64,000 nucleotides of DNA from Marinobacterium weihaiense (GCF_019061305.1 NZ_JAHQZT010000001.1:1-64000), one strand, 5' to 3'; counted from the first letter of the stretch, positions 52,624 to 63,876 are shown. Numbers and translations: made by a program. The notes: a model not told the origin generated them from the letters alone.

Positions 52624-53973
52624 ATGAGTCACAAGAACAAAGACGCGGTGGGGCAGGGCCCCGATACCCGTGGTATTCATGAATTGTATGCAGAAGATCC
52701 GGCTGAAGCCGACCGCAAACTCTGGGGGCGGCAGGTGGATCCGGCGTCCCGGCGCGGTTTTCTGAAACGCTCCAGCCTGCTGGCGATGGCCTCGGCGCTG
52801 GGTGCCAGTGCCATCCCCTTTGGAGATAAGATGCCCGGTGGGTTGATTCCGGCGGCGCTGGCCAATACCACCGAGCCTTTTGCACTGGCAGGCAAGGATG
52901 GTCTACGTGTCTTGAACGATCGTCCCATCAATGCGGAAACACCGGCCCACCTGCTGGATGACCGTGTTACACCCAATAATCGTATGTTTGTGCGCAACAA
53001 CGGCTTGCCGCCGGAGATGAATGCCATTGATACGGCGACCTGGACGCTGGAAATTGCGGGCGAATCCTGCGAGAACCCCATGACATTCACTCTGGCGGAA
53101 TTGAAGGAACGATTCAAGCATCACACCTATCAGCTGCAGGTGGAGTGTGGCGGCAATGGCCGCTCCGAGTTTGTCCCTTCGGCCAGTGGCAACCAGTGGA
53201 CACTGGGAGCGGTTGCCTGCCCGCGGTTTACCGGCGTGCGCGTGCGTGATGTGCTTGAAGCCTGTGGTGTCAAATCGGATGCTGTGTATATCGGCTATTA
53301 CGGTGCCGATCAGCACCTGAGCCGGGATCCGTCCAAGGAGGCCATTTCACGCGGTGTACCCATTGAAAAGGCGATGGAAGACGAATCGCTGATTGCCTGG
53401 GCGATGAATGATGAAGACATTCCCCTGCTGAACGGCCACCCATTGCGACTGGTCTGTGGTGGCTGGCCAGGTTCGGTATCCGGTAAATGGCTTAAGAAAA
53501 TCGTCATTCGCAACCAGGTACATGACGGTGCCAAGATGTCACCGCCTTCCTATGCGGTACCCAAATATCCGGTCGCCCCCGGCACGGAGGTGCCCAAGGC
53601 GGATATGAAAATCATCGGTTCCATGCCGGTGAAATCACTGGTTACCTTTCCCAAATCGGGCCTGACCCATGCGCTGGATGTGCCCCTGGCTATCCGTGGC
53701 CACGCCTGGGCCGGTGATCTGGCGGTCAGTGAAGTTCACGTCTCGATCGACTTTGGTGCCACCTGGCAGAAGGCCACGCTGGAAGCGCCTGCAAATCGGC
53801 TGGCCTGGCAGCATTGGTCTGCCGAACTGCGCTTTCCGGAAAAGGGATACTACGAAGTATGGGCGCGCGCGGTGGATACCGAAGGGCATTCGCAACCCAT
53901 GGTTGTGCCGGGCTGGAACCCGAGAGGCTATCTCAACAATGCTTGCCACCGCATTGCGGTTCAGGTGGCATAA
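52624..53973 (+). CDS. Molybdenum sulfite dehydrogenase (SorA/SoxC family), Tat-exported
   Basis: A 449-residue molybdopterin oxidoreductase of the sulfite oxidase family. A Tat signal (SRRGFLK at 42-48 followed by a hydrophobic run) lies after a long polar leader as in SoxC. The molybdenum ligand Cys sits in LQVECGGNGRSEF. The C-terminal dimerisation domain includes VSEVHVSIDFGATWQKATLE. A c-type cytochrome gene follows 9 bases later, so it probably oxidises sulfite to sulfate in the periplasm and passes electrons to it. Sequence alone does not separate SorA from SoxC; the absence of other sox genes favours SorA. A good GAAGGAG ribosome site precedes the ATG. Confidence 0.88.
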   Translation: MSHKNKDAVGQGPDTRGIHELYAEDPAEADRKLWGRQVDPASRRGFLKRSSLLAMASALGASAIPFGDKMPGGLIPAALANTTEPFALAGKDGLRVLNDRPINAETPAHLLDDRVTPNNRMFVRNNGLPPEMNAIDTATWTLEIAGESCENPMTFTLAELKERFKHHTYQLQVECGGNGRSEFVPSASGNQWTLGAVACPRFTGVRVRDVLEACGVKSDAVYIGYYGADQHLSRDPSKEAISRGVPIEKAMEDESLIAWAMNDEDIPLLNGHPLRLVCGGWPGSVSGKWLKKIVIRNQVHDGAKMSPPSYAVPKYPVAPGTEVPKADMKIIGSMPVKSLVTFPKSGLTHALDVPLAIRGHAWAGDLAVSEVHVSIDFGATWQKATLEAPANRLAWQHWSAELRFPEKGYYEVWARAVDTEGHSQPMVVPGWNPRGYLNNACHRIAVQVA

Positions 53974-53982
53974 GGAGGGCGT

Positions 53983-54345
53983 ATGAAAATCCTGCCCGTG
54001 GCCAGCCTGGCGCTGGCCCTGTTGATGCCACTGCCGGCAGCGGCTGAAAAAGATCCTGCTACGGGGCTTGTACTGGCCGATGGCTGGGAAGCAGTACGCA
54101 ACAACTGCACCGCCTGTCATTCTGCCGGGCTGGTGACCCAAAACAGCGGCTCACGCAACTACTGGCTCAACCTGATCCGCTGGATGCAGGCGACACAAAA
54201 CCTGTGGCAGTTTGACCCGGCAACCGAGAAAACCATTCTGGATTATCTGTCGACGCACTATGGCGTGAAGGAGGGCGCGCGGCGTGAAGCACTCCCGCGC
54301 GACCTGATGCCCGTTAATCCGTACAAGGCTGACAGTAACTCATGA
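53983..54345 (+). CDS. c-type cytochrome subunit of the sulfite dehydrogenase (SorB-like)
   Basis: A 120-residue periplasmic protein. A signal peptide (MKILPVASLALALLMPLPAA) is followed by one haem site, CTACH at residues 42-46 (NNCTACHSAGLVTQ). A distal Met could be M103 or one of the other Met residues; I cannot choose. It is spaced 9 bases after the molybdenum subunit and is its likely electron acceptor, feeding cytochrome oxidases. The size matches SorB-type cytochromes. AAGGAGG lies a few bases before the ATG. Confidence 0.88.
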   Translation: MKILPVASLALALLMPLPAAAEKDPATGLVLADGWEAVRNNCTACHSAGLVTQNSGSRNYWLNLIRWMQATQNLWQFDPATEKTILDYLSTHYGVKEGARREALPRDLMPVNPYKADSNS

Positions 54346-54356
54346 CGATATAATCT

Positions 54357-54374
54357 GCGGGCCATCAGGCCCGC
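54357..54374. terminator. Hairpin between the cytochrome gene and hflD (convergent)
   Basis: GCGGGCC and GGCCCGC form a perfect 7-bp stem with a 4-base loop. It sits at the junction of two convergent genes and overlaps the last codons of hflD. The T run is poor; probably a two-way terminator. Confidence 0.5.
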
Positions 54375-55039
54375 ATGATGCGTCGCAGTGAAGGCTTGAG
54401 GCGCGAGCGGAAAAACAGCATGTGCCAGCGCTTGCCGCCGACCTGACGCCACAACAGCGTGGCACGGATGCCGGCCAGCAGTAGCGCGCGAATGCGTGCA
54501 GCGTTTTCGGTGTTCTGCAGATGTCGCGGATCCCCTCCGACCTGAATGCGGAAGCTGAACTGGCTGATGGTTTCCTGGTACAGGTTATCCAGCGCCGCGA
54601 TGACATTGCGATGTGTATACGCCACCGGCGCCAACGGTACGCTGGAAGCAGCATCCTGGTCGTTGAAGTAGCGTGCCTTATCGGCAATCGCATCAATGCC
54701 CTTGCCCAGCTTTGACATGACGTCAGGATGCTTGTCGAGTTGGCGTTCCAGCATGATCATGCCCAGTACATACTGGATGATCTGCTTGTTCTGCCCACTT
54801 TCCTTTTTTTCCACCATGTCCTGCAGGTGACGCAGGCCAAGACTCAAGCCATAGGGCACTTCCTTGACGCCGCCGAAGACATCCTCGGTTAGCTTCGGGT
54901 TAGTGGCAAACAGGCTGGCAATACAGGTTTCATAGTTGTTCTGCGGCACCATGCCGCGTTGCGCAACCTGATCCACCAGGCTTGCAGCCTGAAACATGCC
55001 GGCCAGGGCTATGGTCTGTTCATCGTGTTGGCGTGACAT
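54365..55039 (-). CDS. hflD: HflD homologue
   Basis: A 224-residue protein matching HflD along its length: QTIALAGMFQAASLVDQVAQ at the start, VPYGLSLGLRHLQDMVEKKE in the middle and ARIRALLLAGIRATLLWRQV near the end. HflD is a peripheral inner-membrane protein reported to oppose the lambda CII activator in E. coli; its normal cellular role is not settled. Its start overlaps the mnmA stop (ATGA), as in the conserved nudJ-mnmA-hflD operon. Confidence 0.93.
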   Translation of the reverse strand: MSRQHDEQTIALAGMFQAASLVDQVAQRGMVPQNNYETCIASLFATNPKLTEDVFGGVKEVPYGLSLGLRHLQDMVEKKESGQNKQIIQYVLGMIMLERQLDKHPDVMSKLGKGIDAIADKARYFNDQDAASSVPLAPVAYTHRNVIAALDNLYQETISQFSFRIQVGGDPRHLQNTENAARIRALLLAGIRATLLWRQVGGKRWHMLFFRSRLKPSLRRIMRA

Positions 55040-56172
55040 CAGGCCTCCTTGGCTGAAGCGGCTACCGAGTGACGGGAAGTGGATTCAATGACGCCCCCCC
55101 CCAGGCAAAGGTCATCGCGGTACAGTACCACGGACTGGCCTGGCGTCACCGCACGCTGAGGCGTGTCAAAGATGACGCGATAGCCGCCCTCGGGTGCGGC
55201 CTCAAGGGTGCAATCCTGGTCCGATTGGCGGTAACGTACCTTGGCCTTGCAGCGCAGCGGCAGAGCAGGGGCTTCGCCGCTGATCCAGAAGATATCGCCG
55301 GCATGCAACCAGTCCGCATACAACAGCGGGTGCTGGCCTTGCACGGCAATCAACACATTACGGTCCAGGTCCTTGGCCGCGGCAAACCAGGGCTCTTCCG
55401 GATAGTCCTTGAGGCCACCGATGCCAAGCCCCTGACGCTGGCCAATGGTGTAGTACATCAGGCCCTGGTGGTCGCCGATCACGTCGCCATCGGGTGTTTC
55501 AATCTTGCCGGGCTGAGCCGGCAGGTACTGCTTCAAAAAGTCGCTGAAACGGCGCTCGCCAATGAAGCAGATGCCGGTGCTGTCTTTCTTGTCATGCGTG
55601 ACCAGACCGTGCTCTTCCGCCAGTCGGCGCACTTCCGGCTTTTCCAATTCTCCCACCGGGAACAGGGTCAGCTTCAGCTCCTCTTCGCCCACCTGATGCA
55701 GGAAGTAGCTCTGGTCCTTGTTGGCGTCCAGTCCCTTGAGCAAAACGGTATGTCCGTCACGCTCGCCGCGGCGCACGTAATGCCCGGTGGCAATCATGTC
55801 CGCACCCAGCATGCGGGCGTATTCCAGAAATGCCTTGAACTTGATTTCCCGGTTGCACAGGATATCGGGGTTTGGCGTGCGGCCTGCCTTGTATTCTTCC
55901 AGGAAGTGCTCGAATACGTTATCCCAGTATTCAGCGGCAAAGTTGGCACTGTGCAGGTGAATGCCAAGCTTGTCGCAGACTGCCTGGGCATCGGCCATGT
56001 CTTCCTTGGCGGTACAGTATTCAGTGCCGTCATCCTCGTCCCAGTTCTTCATGAACAACCCTTCCACCTGATACCCCTGTTGCAGCAGGATCAGAGCGGA
56101 TACGGAGGAGTCCACGCCGCCGGACATGCCGACGATCACTTTGGTCTGGGCGTTGGTTGCAGGTGCAGTCAT
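55039..56172 (-). CDS. mnmA: tRNA-specific 2-thiouridylase MnmA
   Basis: A 377-residue enzyme. The PP-loop ATP site is [16 protein letters not shown] near the N-terminus. Catalytic cysteines are in [12 protein letters not shown] and [28 protein letters not shown] and [14 protein letters not shown] are further family motifs. It inserts sulfur at U34 of Glu, Gln and Lys tRNAs. Near the C-terminus the coding strand has nine G in a row (LGGG codons, 55094-55102), a slippage-prone run about 17 codons from the stop. ATG 56172 is preferred over TTG 56178. It lies 2 bases after nudJ. Confidence 0.96.
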   Translation of the reverse strand: MTAPATNAQTKVIVGMSGGVDSSVSALILLQQGYQVEGLFMKNWDEDDGTEYCTAKEDMADAQAVCDKLGIHLHSANFAAEYWDNVFEHFLEEYKAGRTPNPDILCNREIKFKAFLEYARMLGADMIATGHYVRRGERDGHTVLLKGLDANKDQSYFLHQVGEEELKLTLFPVGELEKPEVRRLAEEHGLVTHDKKDSTGICFIGERRFSDFLKQYLPAQPGKIETPDGDVIGDHQGLMYYTIGQRQGLGIGGLKDYPEEPWFAAAKDLDRNVLIAVQGQHPLLYADWLHAGDIFWISGEAPALPLRCKAKVRYRQSDQDCTLEAAPEGGYRVIFDTPQRAVTPGQSVVLYRDDLCLGGGVIESTSRHSVAASAKEA

Positions 56173-56174
56173 GT

Positions 56175-56624
56175 TCAAGCGGTTTCCTGAATAAATTCGA
56201 GCGGATAGCGCATGCCGCTCAGGTAGTCATCGATACAGCGGGTTACCAGTTCACTGCGCAGGTCGTTACGGCGCGCCTCCAGTTCTTCCCGCGTGAGCCA
56301 CAGCGGTCCGATGATGCCGTCATCGAGTACCGCGCCATCCACCGGTGCAAGCGGGCGTGCAATGAAGCAGAAACGGTGGTAAGTCACGCCGTTGGAGGGC
56401 GCGCGATAGGTGTACAGCCCCAGCAGCGCCTCGGGCTCAACGTGCCAGCCGGTTTCTTCCAGTGTTTCCCGGCAGGCAGCCGCCACAAAACTTTCACCCT
56501 CTTCGAGGTGTCCAGCCGGCTGATTGATCACGGCGCGTCCGCCGGCCATCTCCTCCACCAGCAGGAAGCGCCCGTCCTGCTCAATAATACAGGCAACCGT
56601 TGCGTGGGGTGTCCAGCGCATCAC
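56175..56624 (-). CDS. nudJ: Nudix hydrolase, NudJ type
   Basis: A 149-residue Nudix protein. The Nudix box is [20 protein letters not shown] followed by TGW, with all catalytic Glu residues in place. The N-terminus ([20 protein letters not shown]) and the location directly upstream of mnmA match NudJ of E. coli, which hydrolyses nucleoside tri- and diphosphates and HMP-pyrophosphate. First gene of the nudJ-mnmA-hflD operon. Confidence 0.92.
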   Translation of the reverse strand: MMRWTPHATVACIIEQDGRFLLVEEMAGGRAVINQPAGHLEEGESFVAAACRETLEETGWHVEPEALLGLYTYRAPSNGVTYHRFCFIARPLAPVDGAVLDDGIIGPLWLTREELEARRNDLRSELVTRCIDDYLSGMRYPLEFIQETA

Positions 56625-56711
56625 ATCTCCATCATACTCTGTTGTACTGGATCCAATGATAACAGTTTGCCGTGATGTTTGTCGGGTATCCCCTTGGCGA
56701 GGACAGGTGTA

Positions 56712-57170
56712 ATGAATGATTTAATACGGGTGCAGGTCGAGGATTTCAACCCCGGGCAGTATCAGGAATGGCTGCGCGAGGGCGGCGTCGAGGCTGGCGC
56801 CATTGTCACCTTTACCGGTCTGGTCCGCGATCAGCTTCAGGGAGCGCTGGAAGGGCTCTATTTGGAGCATTATCCGGGCATGACAGAACGGGCGCTGGCG
56901 GATATTGTCCGGCAGGCACGGCGGCGCTGGCCGCTGGGCCGTGTACTGGTATGCCATCGCATCGGGTGGCTGCAGCCCGGAGATAATATCGTCTTCGTCG
57001 GCGTTGCCAGCGCGCATCGAGCCGAAGCCTTCGAGGCCGCAGCTTTTCTGATGGACTACCTCAAACGTGACGCGCCTTTCTGGAAAAAGGAACGCATCCG
57101 TGGTGACGAGCAGTGGGTTGAGCAGAAGGACACCGACCTGCAGGCTGCAAAGCGCTGGTTAACCGATTGA
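56712..57170 (+). CDS. moaE: Molybdopterin synthase catalytic subunit
   Basis: A 152-residue MoaE. VTFTGLVRD near residue 35, LVCHRIGWLQPGDNIVFVGV and FLMDYLKRDAPFWKKER (with the catalytic lysines) are diagnostic. It transfers sulfur from MoaD thiocarboxylate to precursor Z to make molybdopterin. No moaD, moaA or moaC is adjacent, so it is separated from the usual moa cluster. It fits with the molybdenum sulfite dehydrogenase encoded 3 kb away. ATG 56712 gives the usual family N-terminus; the upstream alternative adds 11 residues. Confidence 0.93.
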   Translation: MNDLIRVQVEDFNPGQYQEWLREGGVEAGAIVTFTGLVRDQLQGALEGLYLEHYPGMTERALADIVRQARRRWPLGRVLVCHRIGWLQPGDNIVFVGVASAHRAEAFEAAAFLMDYLKRDAPFWKKERIRGDEQWVEQKDTDLQAAKRWLTD

Positions 57171-57174
57171 AGAG

Positions 57175-57795
57175 TTAGCGCGCACGTGCCGGTCGCCTGG
57201 TCGTGTTGGCATGGCCTCGCTTGATGGGCTTGGTCGGACGTTGCCGCGGCAGGTTGACGCTTTCTTGCCGCCATTCACCGGGTGCCAGTGTATCCAGTGA
57301 CCAGGGGCCAATCGACCAGCGAATCAGGCGCAAGGTGGGGAAGCCAACGTCTGCCGTCATGCGCCGTACCTGGCGGTTACGGCCTTCGGTAATAGTCAGT
57401 TTCAGCCAGCTGGTGGGCTGTTCCTTGCGGTAACGCACCGGGGGCGTGCGCGGCCACAGCCATTCCGGCTCATCAATGCGCTTGGCTTTGGCAGGGCGCG
57501 TAGGACCGTCCTTCAAGGTTATACCATTGCGCAACCGCTCCAGTGCTGCATCTGAAATCAGGCCATCAACCTGCGCATAGTAGGTTTTGGGCATTTTGAA
57601 GGCGGGATTGGCCAGCTGGTGTTGAAGCTGCCCATCGCCCGTCAGAATGAGCAGGCCCTCGGAGTCATAGTCCAACCGCCCCGCAGCATAGACTCCGGGG
57701 ACCTTGATGTAATCGGCGAGTGTCGCGCGCGCACCCTGGTCGGTAAACTGGGTCAGTACCCTGAAGGGCTTGTTGAAGAGCAGGATGGTCGACAT
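57175..57795 (-). CDS. rluE: 23S rRNA pseudouridine synthase E
   Basis: A 206-residue RsuA/RluE-family synthase. The catalytic Asp is in [20 protein letters not shown]; other motifs are [15 protein letters not shown] and [20 protein letters not shown]. It lacks the S4 domain, which together with its length points to RluE (U2457 of 23S rRNA). A basic Arg/Lys-rich tail ([20 protein letters not shown]) is longer than I would expect. In E. coli rluE is followed by icd; here cspD comes next. Confidence 0.92.
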   Translation of the reverse strand: MSTILLFNKPFRVLTQFTDQGARATLADYIKVPGVYAAGRLDYDSEGLLILTGDGQLQHQLANPAFKMPKTYYAQVDGLISDAALERLRNGITLKDGPTRPAKAKRIDEPEWLWPRTPPVRYRKEQPTSWLKLTITEGRNRQVRRMTADVGFPTLRLIRWSIGPWSLDTLAPGEWRQESVNLPRQRPTKPIKRGHANTTRRPARAR

Positions 57796-57807
57796 GTATA
57801 ACGCTGA

Positions 57808-58014
57808 TTACTCCGCGGGCTGAATATTGATGGCGTGCAGCCCCTTGGGGCCTTCCTGAGTTTCGAATTTAACGGCTTGGCCGGCCTTGAGGCTTTTATA
57901 ACCGTCCATGGCAATGGCCGAAAAATGGGCAAACAGTTCTTCGTCATGCGCTTCGGACAAAATGAATCCGTACCCTTTTGCATTGTTGAACCATTTAACT
58001 GTCCCTATCTGCAT
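57808..58014 (-). CDS. cspD: Cold-shock-like protein CspD
   Basis: A 68-residue OB-fold protein. [20 protein letters not shown] contains RNP1, and LFAHFSAI the RNP2 equivalent. The divergent location next to clpS-clpA is the classical one for cspD, which in E. coli is a stationary-phase inhibitor of replication and a Lon/Clp substrate. AGGAGG precedes ATG 58014 by 8 bases, so the much longer frame upstream is ignored. Probably transcribed on its own after the divergent control region. Confidence 0.94.
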   Translation of the reverse strand: MQIGTVKWFNNAKGYGFILSEAHDEELFAHFSAIAMDGYKSLKAGQAVKFETQEGPKGLHAINIQPAE

Positions 58015-58276
58015 CACTACTTCCTCCTGCGACATTCGGAGCCTTGCTCCTTCGGTCATGTCCCGCACACGGCTGTGTATCGGGGTTCCTTTTAAAAAAG
58101 CTAGAGTCAGGGACTGCAGGCGGGCAACCGTGGAAGTCAGCCACGAACGGCGTAGACTTATGGGCAGGCTGCCTTTAACCTCTCCTTGTATGAGGCCGAG
58201 TATAGCATTTGCAGTCCATGACACTAGATGGCGCAGGGCTTTTCCGGCGGGATTTAGACTAATATCGAAGGTAGAG

Positions 58277-58642
58277 ATGTTGCTGCAAAAGGTGCAAGAG
58301 TTCAGATTGATGGGAGCCGACCATAATGCTGATGAAGACCATCCGGGAGAGGGCGGTCTGGCAACAGCTGAAGCCAAACCGGCACTCAAGCGGCCGCCGA
58401 TGTATCGCGTCGTGTTAATGAATGATGACTACACGCCGATGGATTTTGTGGTTGAAGTGCTGATGATTTTTTTCAGTATGGATCAGGAAAAAGCGACACA
58501 GGTGATGCTTGCGGTCCATACTCAGGGTAAGGGCGTATGCGGTGTATACACCCGTGACGTTGCCGAAACCAAGGCAGCTCAGGTGAATCAGTACGCCCGG
58601 GAAAACAAACACCCTCTGCTGTGTGAAGTGGAAACGGTCTGA
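58277..58642 (+). CDS. clpS: ATP-dependent Clp protease adaptor ClpS
   Basis: A 121-residue adaptor. [20 protein letters not shown] is the ClpS signature, followed by [20 protein letters not shown] and an [12 protein letters not shown]-terminus. ClpS binds N-terminal Leu, Phe, Tyr or Trp and hands the protein to ClpAP. ATG 58277 is chosen because AAGG lies 6 bases upstream and the N-terminal length matches Pseudomonas ClpS; ATG 58310 is the alternative. Genes for Aat and Bpt, which create such N-degrons, lie 3 kb downstream. The divergent region 58015-58276 serves clpS and cspD. Confidence 0.95.
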   Translation: MLLQKVQEFRLMGADHNADEDHPGEGGLATAEAKPALKRPPMYRVVLMNDDYTPMDFVVEVLMIFFSMDQEKATQVMLAVHTQGKGVCGVYTRDVAETKAAQVNQYARENKHPLLCEVETV

Positions 58643-58656
58643 CGGAGGCGAATGCC

Positions 58657-60915
58657 ATGCTGAACCGAGAGCTTGAAGATACCCTGAGCGTTGCATTCCG
58701 GTCTGCCCGGGACAAGCGACATGAATTCATGACGGTCGAGCACCTGCTGCTGGCATTGCTCGATAACCGCCAGGCAGCGGAGGTGTTGAATGCCTGTGGT
58801 GTTGATTTGGACCGGCTGCGTCAGCAGCTGACCCAGTTCATCGAAGAAACTACTCCCCTGTTGCCGGACAACATTCCCAACATGGAAACTCAGCCGACAC
58901 TGGGCTTTCAGCGCGTGCTACAGCGGGCCGTCTTCCACGTCCAGTCATCCGGCAAGACCGAAGTCAGTGGTGCCAACGTGCTGGTGGCCATTTTCAGCGA
59001 ACAGGAAAGCCATGCCGTATTTGTGTTGCAGCAGCAGGGCATCGAGCGTGTTGACGTCGTCAATTACATCTCGCACGGTATTTCCCGTATCAATGAAAGC
59101 GAGTCAGACGACCCGGAAGCTGCCGTTGAGGGCGAGGAAAGCAGCGAGAAGGGCAAAAGTCCGCTGGCGCAGTATGCCGTTAACCTGAATCAGCAGGCGG
59201 CACAGGGGCGGATCGATCCGCTGGTGGGCCGCGACGCTGAAGTCGAACGCGTGGTGCAGATTTTGTCCCGTCGCCGCAAGAACAACCCCTTGCTGGTCGG
59301 TGAGGCGGGCGTGGGCAAGACGGCCATTGCCGAAGGTCTGGCCAAGCTGATAATCGAGGACAAGGTGCCTGATATCATTGCGGAAAGCGTGGTGTATGCC
59401 TTGGACCTGGGGGCCTTGCTGGCCGGCACCAAGTACCGTGGCGACTTCGAAAAGCGCTTGAAAGCGCTGCTGAACGAGATTCGCCAGCAGTCCAAGGCCA
59501 TTCTGTTCATCGATGAGATTCATACCATCATCGGTGCCGGTGCGGCGTCCGGAGGCTCCATGGATGCGTCCAACCTGCTCAAACCATTGCTCAGCTCCGG
59601 CGAGATTCGCTGCATTGGTTCGACAACGTTCCAGGAGTTCCGTGGCATTTTCGAGAAGGATCGTGCCCTGGCGCGCCGATTCCAGAAAATTGATGTTCTG
59701 GAGCCCAGTGTCGAAGATACTTACCACATCCTGCGAGGACTCAAATCGCGCTTTGAAGAACATCATGATCTGGAATACACCGACGCGGCCCTGCGTGCGG
59801 CCTCCGAACTGGCGGATCGTTACATCAACGACAAGCACATGCCGGACAAGGCCATCGATGTGATCGATGAAGCCGGGGCCTACCAGCGCTTGATGCCGGA
59901 AGAGCAACGCAAGCGCGTGATTGACGTGGTAGACGTTGAAAGCGTGGTCGCCAAGATTGCGCGCATTCCGCCGAAAAGCGTGTCGACTTCCGACAAGGAT
60001 CAGCTGCGCAAGCTGGAGAACAACCTCAAAATGGTGGTTTTGGGGCAGGATGAGGCAATCGATTCTCTGGCCTCGGCCATCAAGCTGTCGCGCGCTGGCC
60101 TGAAAGAGCCCAACAAGCCTGTAGGCAGCTTCCTGTTCGCCGGTCCCACCGGGGTCGGTAAGACCGAAGTGACTCAGCAGCTGGCCCGTATTCTGGGAAT
60201 CGAGCTGGTGCGTTTCGATATGTCCGAGTACATGGAGCGGCACACCGTGTCACGCCTGATCGGCGCACCTCCGGGCTATGTCGGTTTTGATCAAGGTGGT
60301 TTGTTGACAGAGGCGATTACCAAGTCACCGCACTGTGTACTATTGCTGGATGAGATCGAGAAGGCGCATCCGGAAGTCTTTAACCTGCTCTTGCAGGTCA
60401 TGGATAACGGTACCCTGACCGACAATAACGGCCGCAAGGCGGATTTCCGCAACGTGATTCTGGTCATGACCACCAACGCCGGTGCCGAGGCCCAGAGCCG
60501 TCCGTCGATCGGCTTTACGCGTCAGGATCACAGCTCCGACGCAATGGAGGCGCTCAAGCGCCTGTTCACGCCGGAATTCCGTAACCGTCTGGATGCCGTG
60601 ATTCAGTTCAAGGCGCTGACGCTGGATATCGTCAAGGGTGTGGTCGACAAGTTCCTCACCGAACTACAGGCGCAGCTGGACGAGAAACATGTGGTTCTGC
60701 ATGTTGATGAAAGCGCACGCGCCTGGCTGGCCGAGCATGGTTACGACGTCAAGATGGGCGCGCGCCCTATGCAGCGTCTGATTCAGGAAAAACTGAAGAA
60801 ACCGCTGGCTGAAATGATTCTGTTCGGGGAGCTGGCAGAGTCGGGTGGCGACGTGGATATAAGTGTGGGTGAAGACGGGGAGATCAGCGTGGAGGTCGCA
60901 GCGGTGGCAGCCTAA
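58657..60915 (+). CDS. clpA: ATP-dependent Clp protease ATP-binding subunit ClpA
   Basis: A 752-residue Hsp100 unfoldase. The N-domain repeats (residues 1-145) dock ClpS. AAA domain 1 has Walker A GEAGVGKTAIAEGLAK and Walker B ILFIDEIHTIIGAGAASGG. AAA domain 2 has Walker A FAGPTGVGKTEVTQQLARIL and Walker B VLLLDEIEKAHPEVFNLLLQ, plus the sensor-2 region GARPMQRLIQEKLKKPLAEM. With ClpP (not in the window) it degrades N-degron and SsrA-tagged proteins. It follows clpS by 14 bases in an operon. Confidence 0.97.
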   Translation: MLNRELEDTLSVAFRSARDKRHEFMTVEHLLLALLDNRQAAEVLNACGVDLDRLRQQLTQFIEETTPLLPDNIPNMETQPTLGFQRVLQRAVFHVQSSGKTEVSGANVLVAIFSEQESHAVFVLQQQGIERVDVVNYISHGISRINESESDDPEAAVEGEESSEKGKSPLAQYAVNLNQQAAQGRIDPLVGRDAEVERVVQILSRRRKNNPLLVGEAGVGKTAIAEGLAKLIIEDKVPDIIAESVVYALDLGALLAGTKYRGDFEKRLKALLNEIRQQSKAILFIDEIHTIIGAGAASGGSMDASNLLKPLLSSGEIRCIGSTTFQEFRGIFEKDRALARRFQKIDVLEPSVEDTYHILRGLKSRFEEHHDLEYTDAALRAASELADRYINDKHMPDKAIDVIDEAGAYQRLMPEEQRKRVIDVVDVESVVAKIARIPPKSVSTSDKDQLRKLENNLKMVVLGQDEAIDSLASAIKLSRAGLKEPNKPVGSFLFAGPTGVGKTEVTQQLARILGIELVRFDMSEYMERHTVSRLIGAPPGYVGFDQGGLLTEAITKSPHCVLLLDEIEKAHPEVFNLLLQVMDNGTLTDNNGRKADFRNVILVMTTNAGAEAQSRPSIGFTRQDHSSDAMEALKRLFTPEFRNRLDAVIQFKALTLDIVKGVVDKFLTELQAQLDEKHVVLHVDESARAWLAEHGYDVKMGARPMQRLIQEKLKKPLAEMILFGELAESGGDVDISVGEDGEISVEVAAVAA

Positions 60916-60948
60916 CGGCTGCCATCCACCGGAACCGCGCCTGGTAAA

Positions 60949-61167
60949 TTAACGGGCGCGGTAGACGATGCGACCTTTGCTCAGGTCGTACGGAGTCAGC
61001 TCAACCTTAACCTTGTCGCCGGTCAGGATGCGGATGTAATTTTTACGCATCTTGCCGGAAATGTGAGCCGTTACAACATGACCGTTCTCGAGCTCTACTC
61101 GGAACATGGTGTTGGGCAGGGTATCAACAACAACCCCTTCCATTTCAAATGAATCTTCTTTAGCCAT
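60949..61167 (-). CDS. infA: Translation initiation factor IF-1
   Basis: A 72-residue S1-type OB-fold protein, the exact standard length. [20 protein letters not shown] and [20 protein letters not shown] are invariant stretches. It binds the A site of the 30S subunit during initiation. It converges on clpA, with 33 bases between the stops and no obvious strong terminator. Downstream of bpt on the same strand but 89 bases away; own promoter likely. Confidence 0.98.
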   Translation of the reverse strand: MAKEDSFEMEGVVVDTLPNTMFRVELENGHVVTAHISGKMRKNYIRILTGDKVKVELTPYDLSKGRIVYRAR

Positions 61168-61256
61168 TCACTACCTACCTTTGAGGCTGGATTGCCTGTT
61201 TGGAAAGCGCAATATTCTGCCTGAAATTGCGCTTGAATTCAAAATCTATCCTTGAG

Positions 61257-61973
61257 TTATGCCTTATCCATCAGTTTCCACTCGCCATTATGGAGCATTT
61301 CCAGTGGCGAATAGGCCGTTTTATAGTTCATTTTCCTGCACGACTTGACCCAATACCCAAGATATAGAAAAGACAGACCCAGCCGGCATGCCTGGCGTAT
61401 TTGCCAAAGTACCGCATAAACACCCAGGCTGCGTCTATATTCATCCGGATCGTAGAAGGTGTACAGGGCGGACAAGCCCTGATCCAGCCGGTCGGAAACC
61501 GCGATGGCCAGCAGGTGACCGTCGGTATTTCTGAACTCGTAAAAGCAGCTGTCGGCACAGCCTTCCGTCAGAAAGTTGCTGAATTGATCTTCACTGGGCG
61601 GGTACATGTCACCGTCGGCATGACGTTGACGAATATAGCGCTCATAGAGCGCGTAATATTCATCCGTCAGACGGCAAGGCGCCGATTGCACGACAAGATC
61701 CGCGTTGCGGTTTTCGATGCGACGCTGGGTTTTTGACGGGCGAAAGCGGTCAACCGGAATACGCACCGAGATACAGGCCTGGCAGCCTTCGCAATGGGGA
61801 CGGTATATATGGCCGCCACTGCGGCGAAAACCTAAATCGGACAACTGGCTGTACAGGTTGCGGTCAATACTGGTGCGGGGGTCTACGAACAGCGTTCGGG
61901 CCTGGCGGTCTGGTAGGTAACTGCAACCGTGCTCGGGTGTGGCGTAAAACCTCAGCGTGCGCAGATTACTCAT
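61257..61973 (-). CDS. bpt: Aspartate/glutamate leucyltransferase (Bpt)
   Basis: A 238-residue aminoacyl-tRNA protein transferase of the ATE family. [40 protein letters not shown] (with the CxxC) and [20 protein letters not shown] are diagnostic. Bpt adds Leu from Leu-tRNA to N-terminal Asp or Glu, creating a ClpS-recognised degron. ATG 61973 with GGAG upstream overlaps the aat stop by 8 bases; longer frames to 62129 are rejected. It shares the operon with aat. Confidence 0.95.
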   Translation of the reverse strand: MSNLRTLRFYATPEHGCSYLPDRQARTLFVDPRTSIDRNLYSQLSDLGFRRSGGHIYRPHCEGCQACISVRIPVDRFRPSKTQRRIENRNADLVVQSAPCRLTDEYYALYERYIRQRHADGDMYPPSEDQFSNFLTEGCADSCFYEFRNTDGHLLAIAVSDRLDQGLSALYTFYDPDEYRRSLGVYAVLWQIRQACRLGLSFLYLGYWVKSCRKMNYKTAYSPLEMLHNGEWKLMDKA

Positions 61974-62684
61974 GACGGGCTCCAGTGATGTCGTCACGGC
62001 TGATTGCAAACGACCACGCATGGCATACGGGAGTATCACGCAACTGTTCCAGCCGGCGCGTGAAATCCTGACGCGGAATTTCGGTCGCCCCCAGACTGGC
62101 CAGGTGGTCGTTGTATACCTGACAGTCAATCAGCTCATACCCCCAGTATTGCAGCTGATGGGCCAGCCAGGCAAAGGCGATTTTGGATGCATCCCGCTGG
62201 CGGGAAAACATGGACTCGCCAAAGAACACTCGACCGATCGCCAGTCCGTACAGGCCACCGACCAGCTCGTCGCCTATCCAGACCTCGACAGAGTGCGCAT
62301 GCCCCTGATGGTGCAGGTTGAGATAGGCGCCGAAGATGTCGTCACTGATCCAGGTGCCTTCCTGACCACGCCGGGGCGCGGCACAGGCTGCCACGACCTT
62401 GGCGAAGGCCTGATCGAAGGTAACCCGGTAATCCTGCTTGCGCAGCCGCTTGCGCAGACTGCGTGACAGGTACAGTTCATTCGGAAAGAGCACACAGCGG
62501 GGGTCCGGGCTCCACCAGAGAATGGGTTCACCCGGGTTGTACCAGGGGAAAATACCGTTGCGATAGGCGTGCAACAGCCGTGCCTCGCTGAGATCCCCCC
62601 CGGCTGCAAGCAGTCCATCCGGCTCGACCAGTGCCTGCTCGAGGGGAGGGAATTCCAGACTGTCATCGGCCAGCCAGAGAATCA

Positions 62685-62685
<1 letters not shown>
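61966..62685 (-). CDS. aat: Leucyl/phenylalanyl-tRNA-protein transferase
   Basis: A 239-residue Aat. [40 protein letters not shown] and the C-terminal [20 protein letters not shown] are the family hallmarks. It transfers Leu or Phe to N-terminal Lys or Arg. Its start shares one base with the trxB stop, and its end overlaps bpt, so trxB-aat-bpt is a single unit. Together with ClpS and ClpA it makes up a complete N-degron branch in this 4.5 kb. Confidence 0.96.

Positions 62686-63876
<1,191 letters not shown>

Noticed and set aside
60916-61256. A tRNA-Ser gene near infA, as in E. coli
   Set aside because: The gaps on either side of infA (33 and 89 bases) contain no cloverleaf-like sequence.
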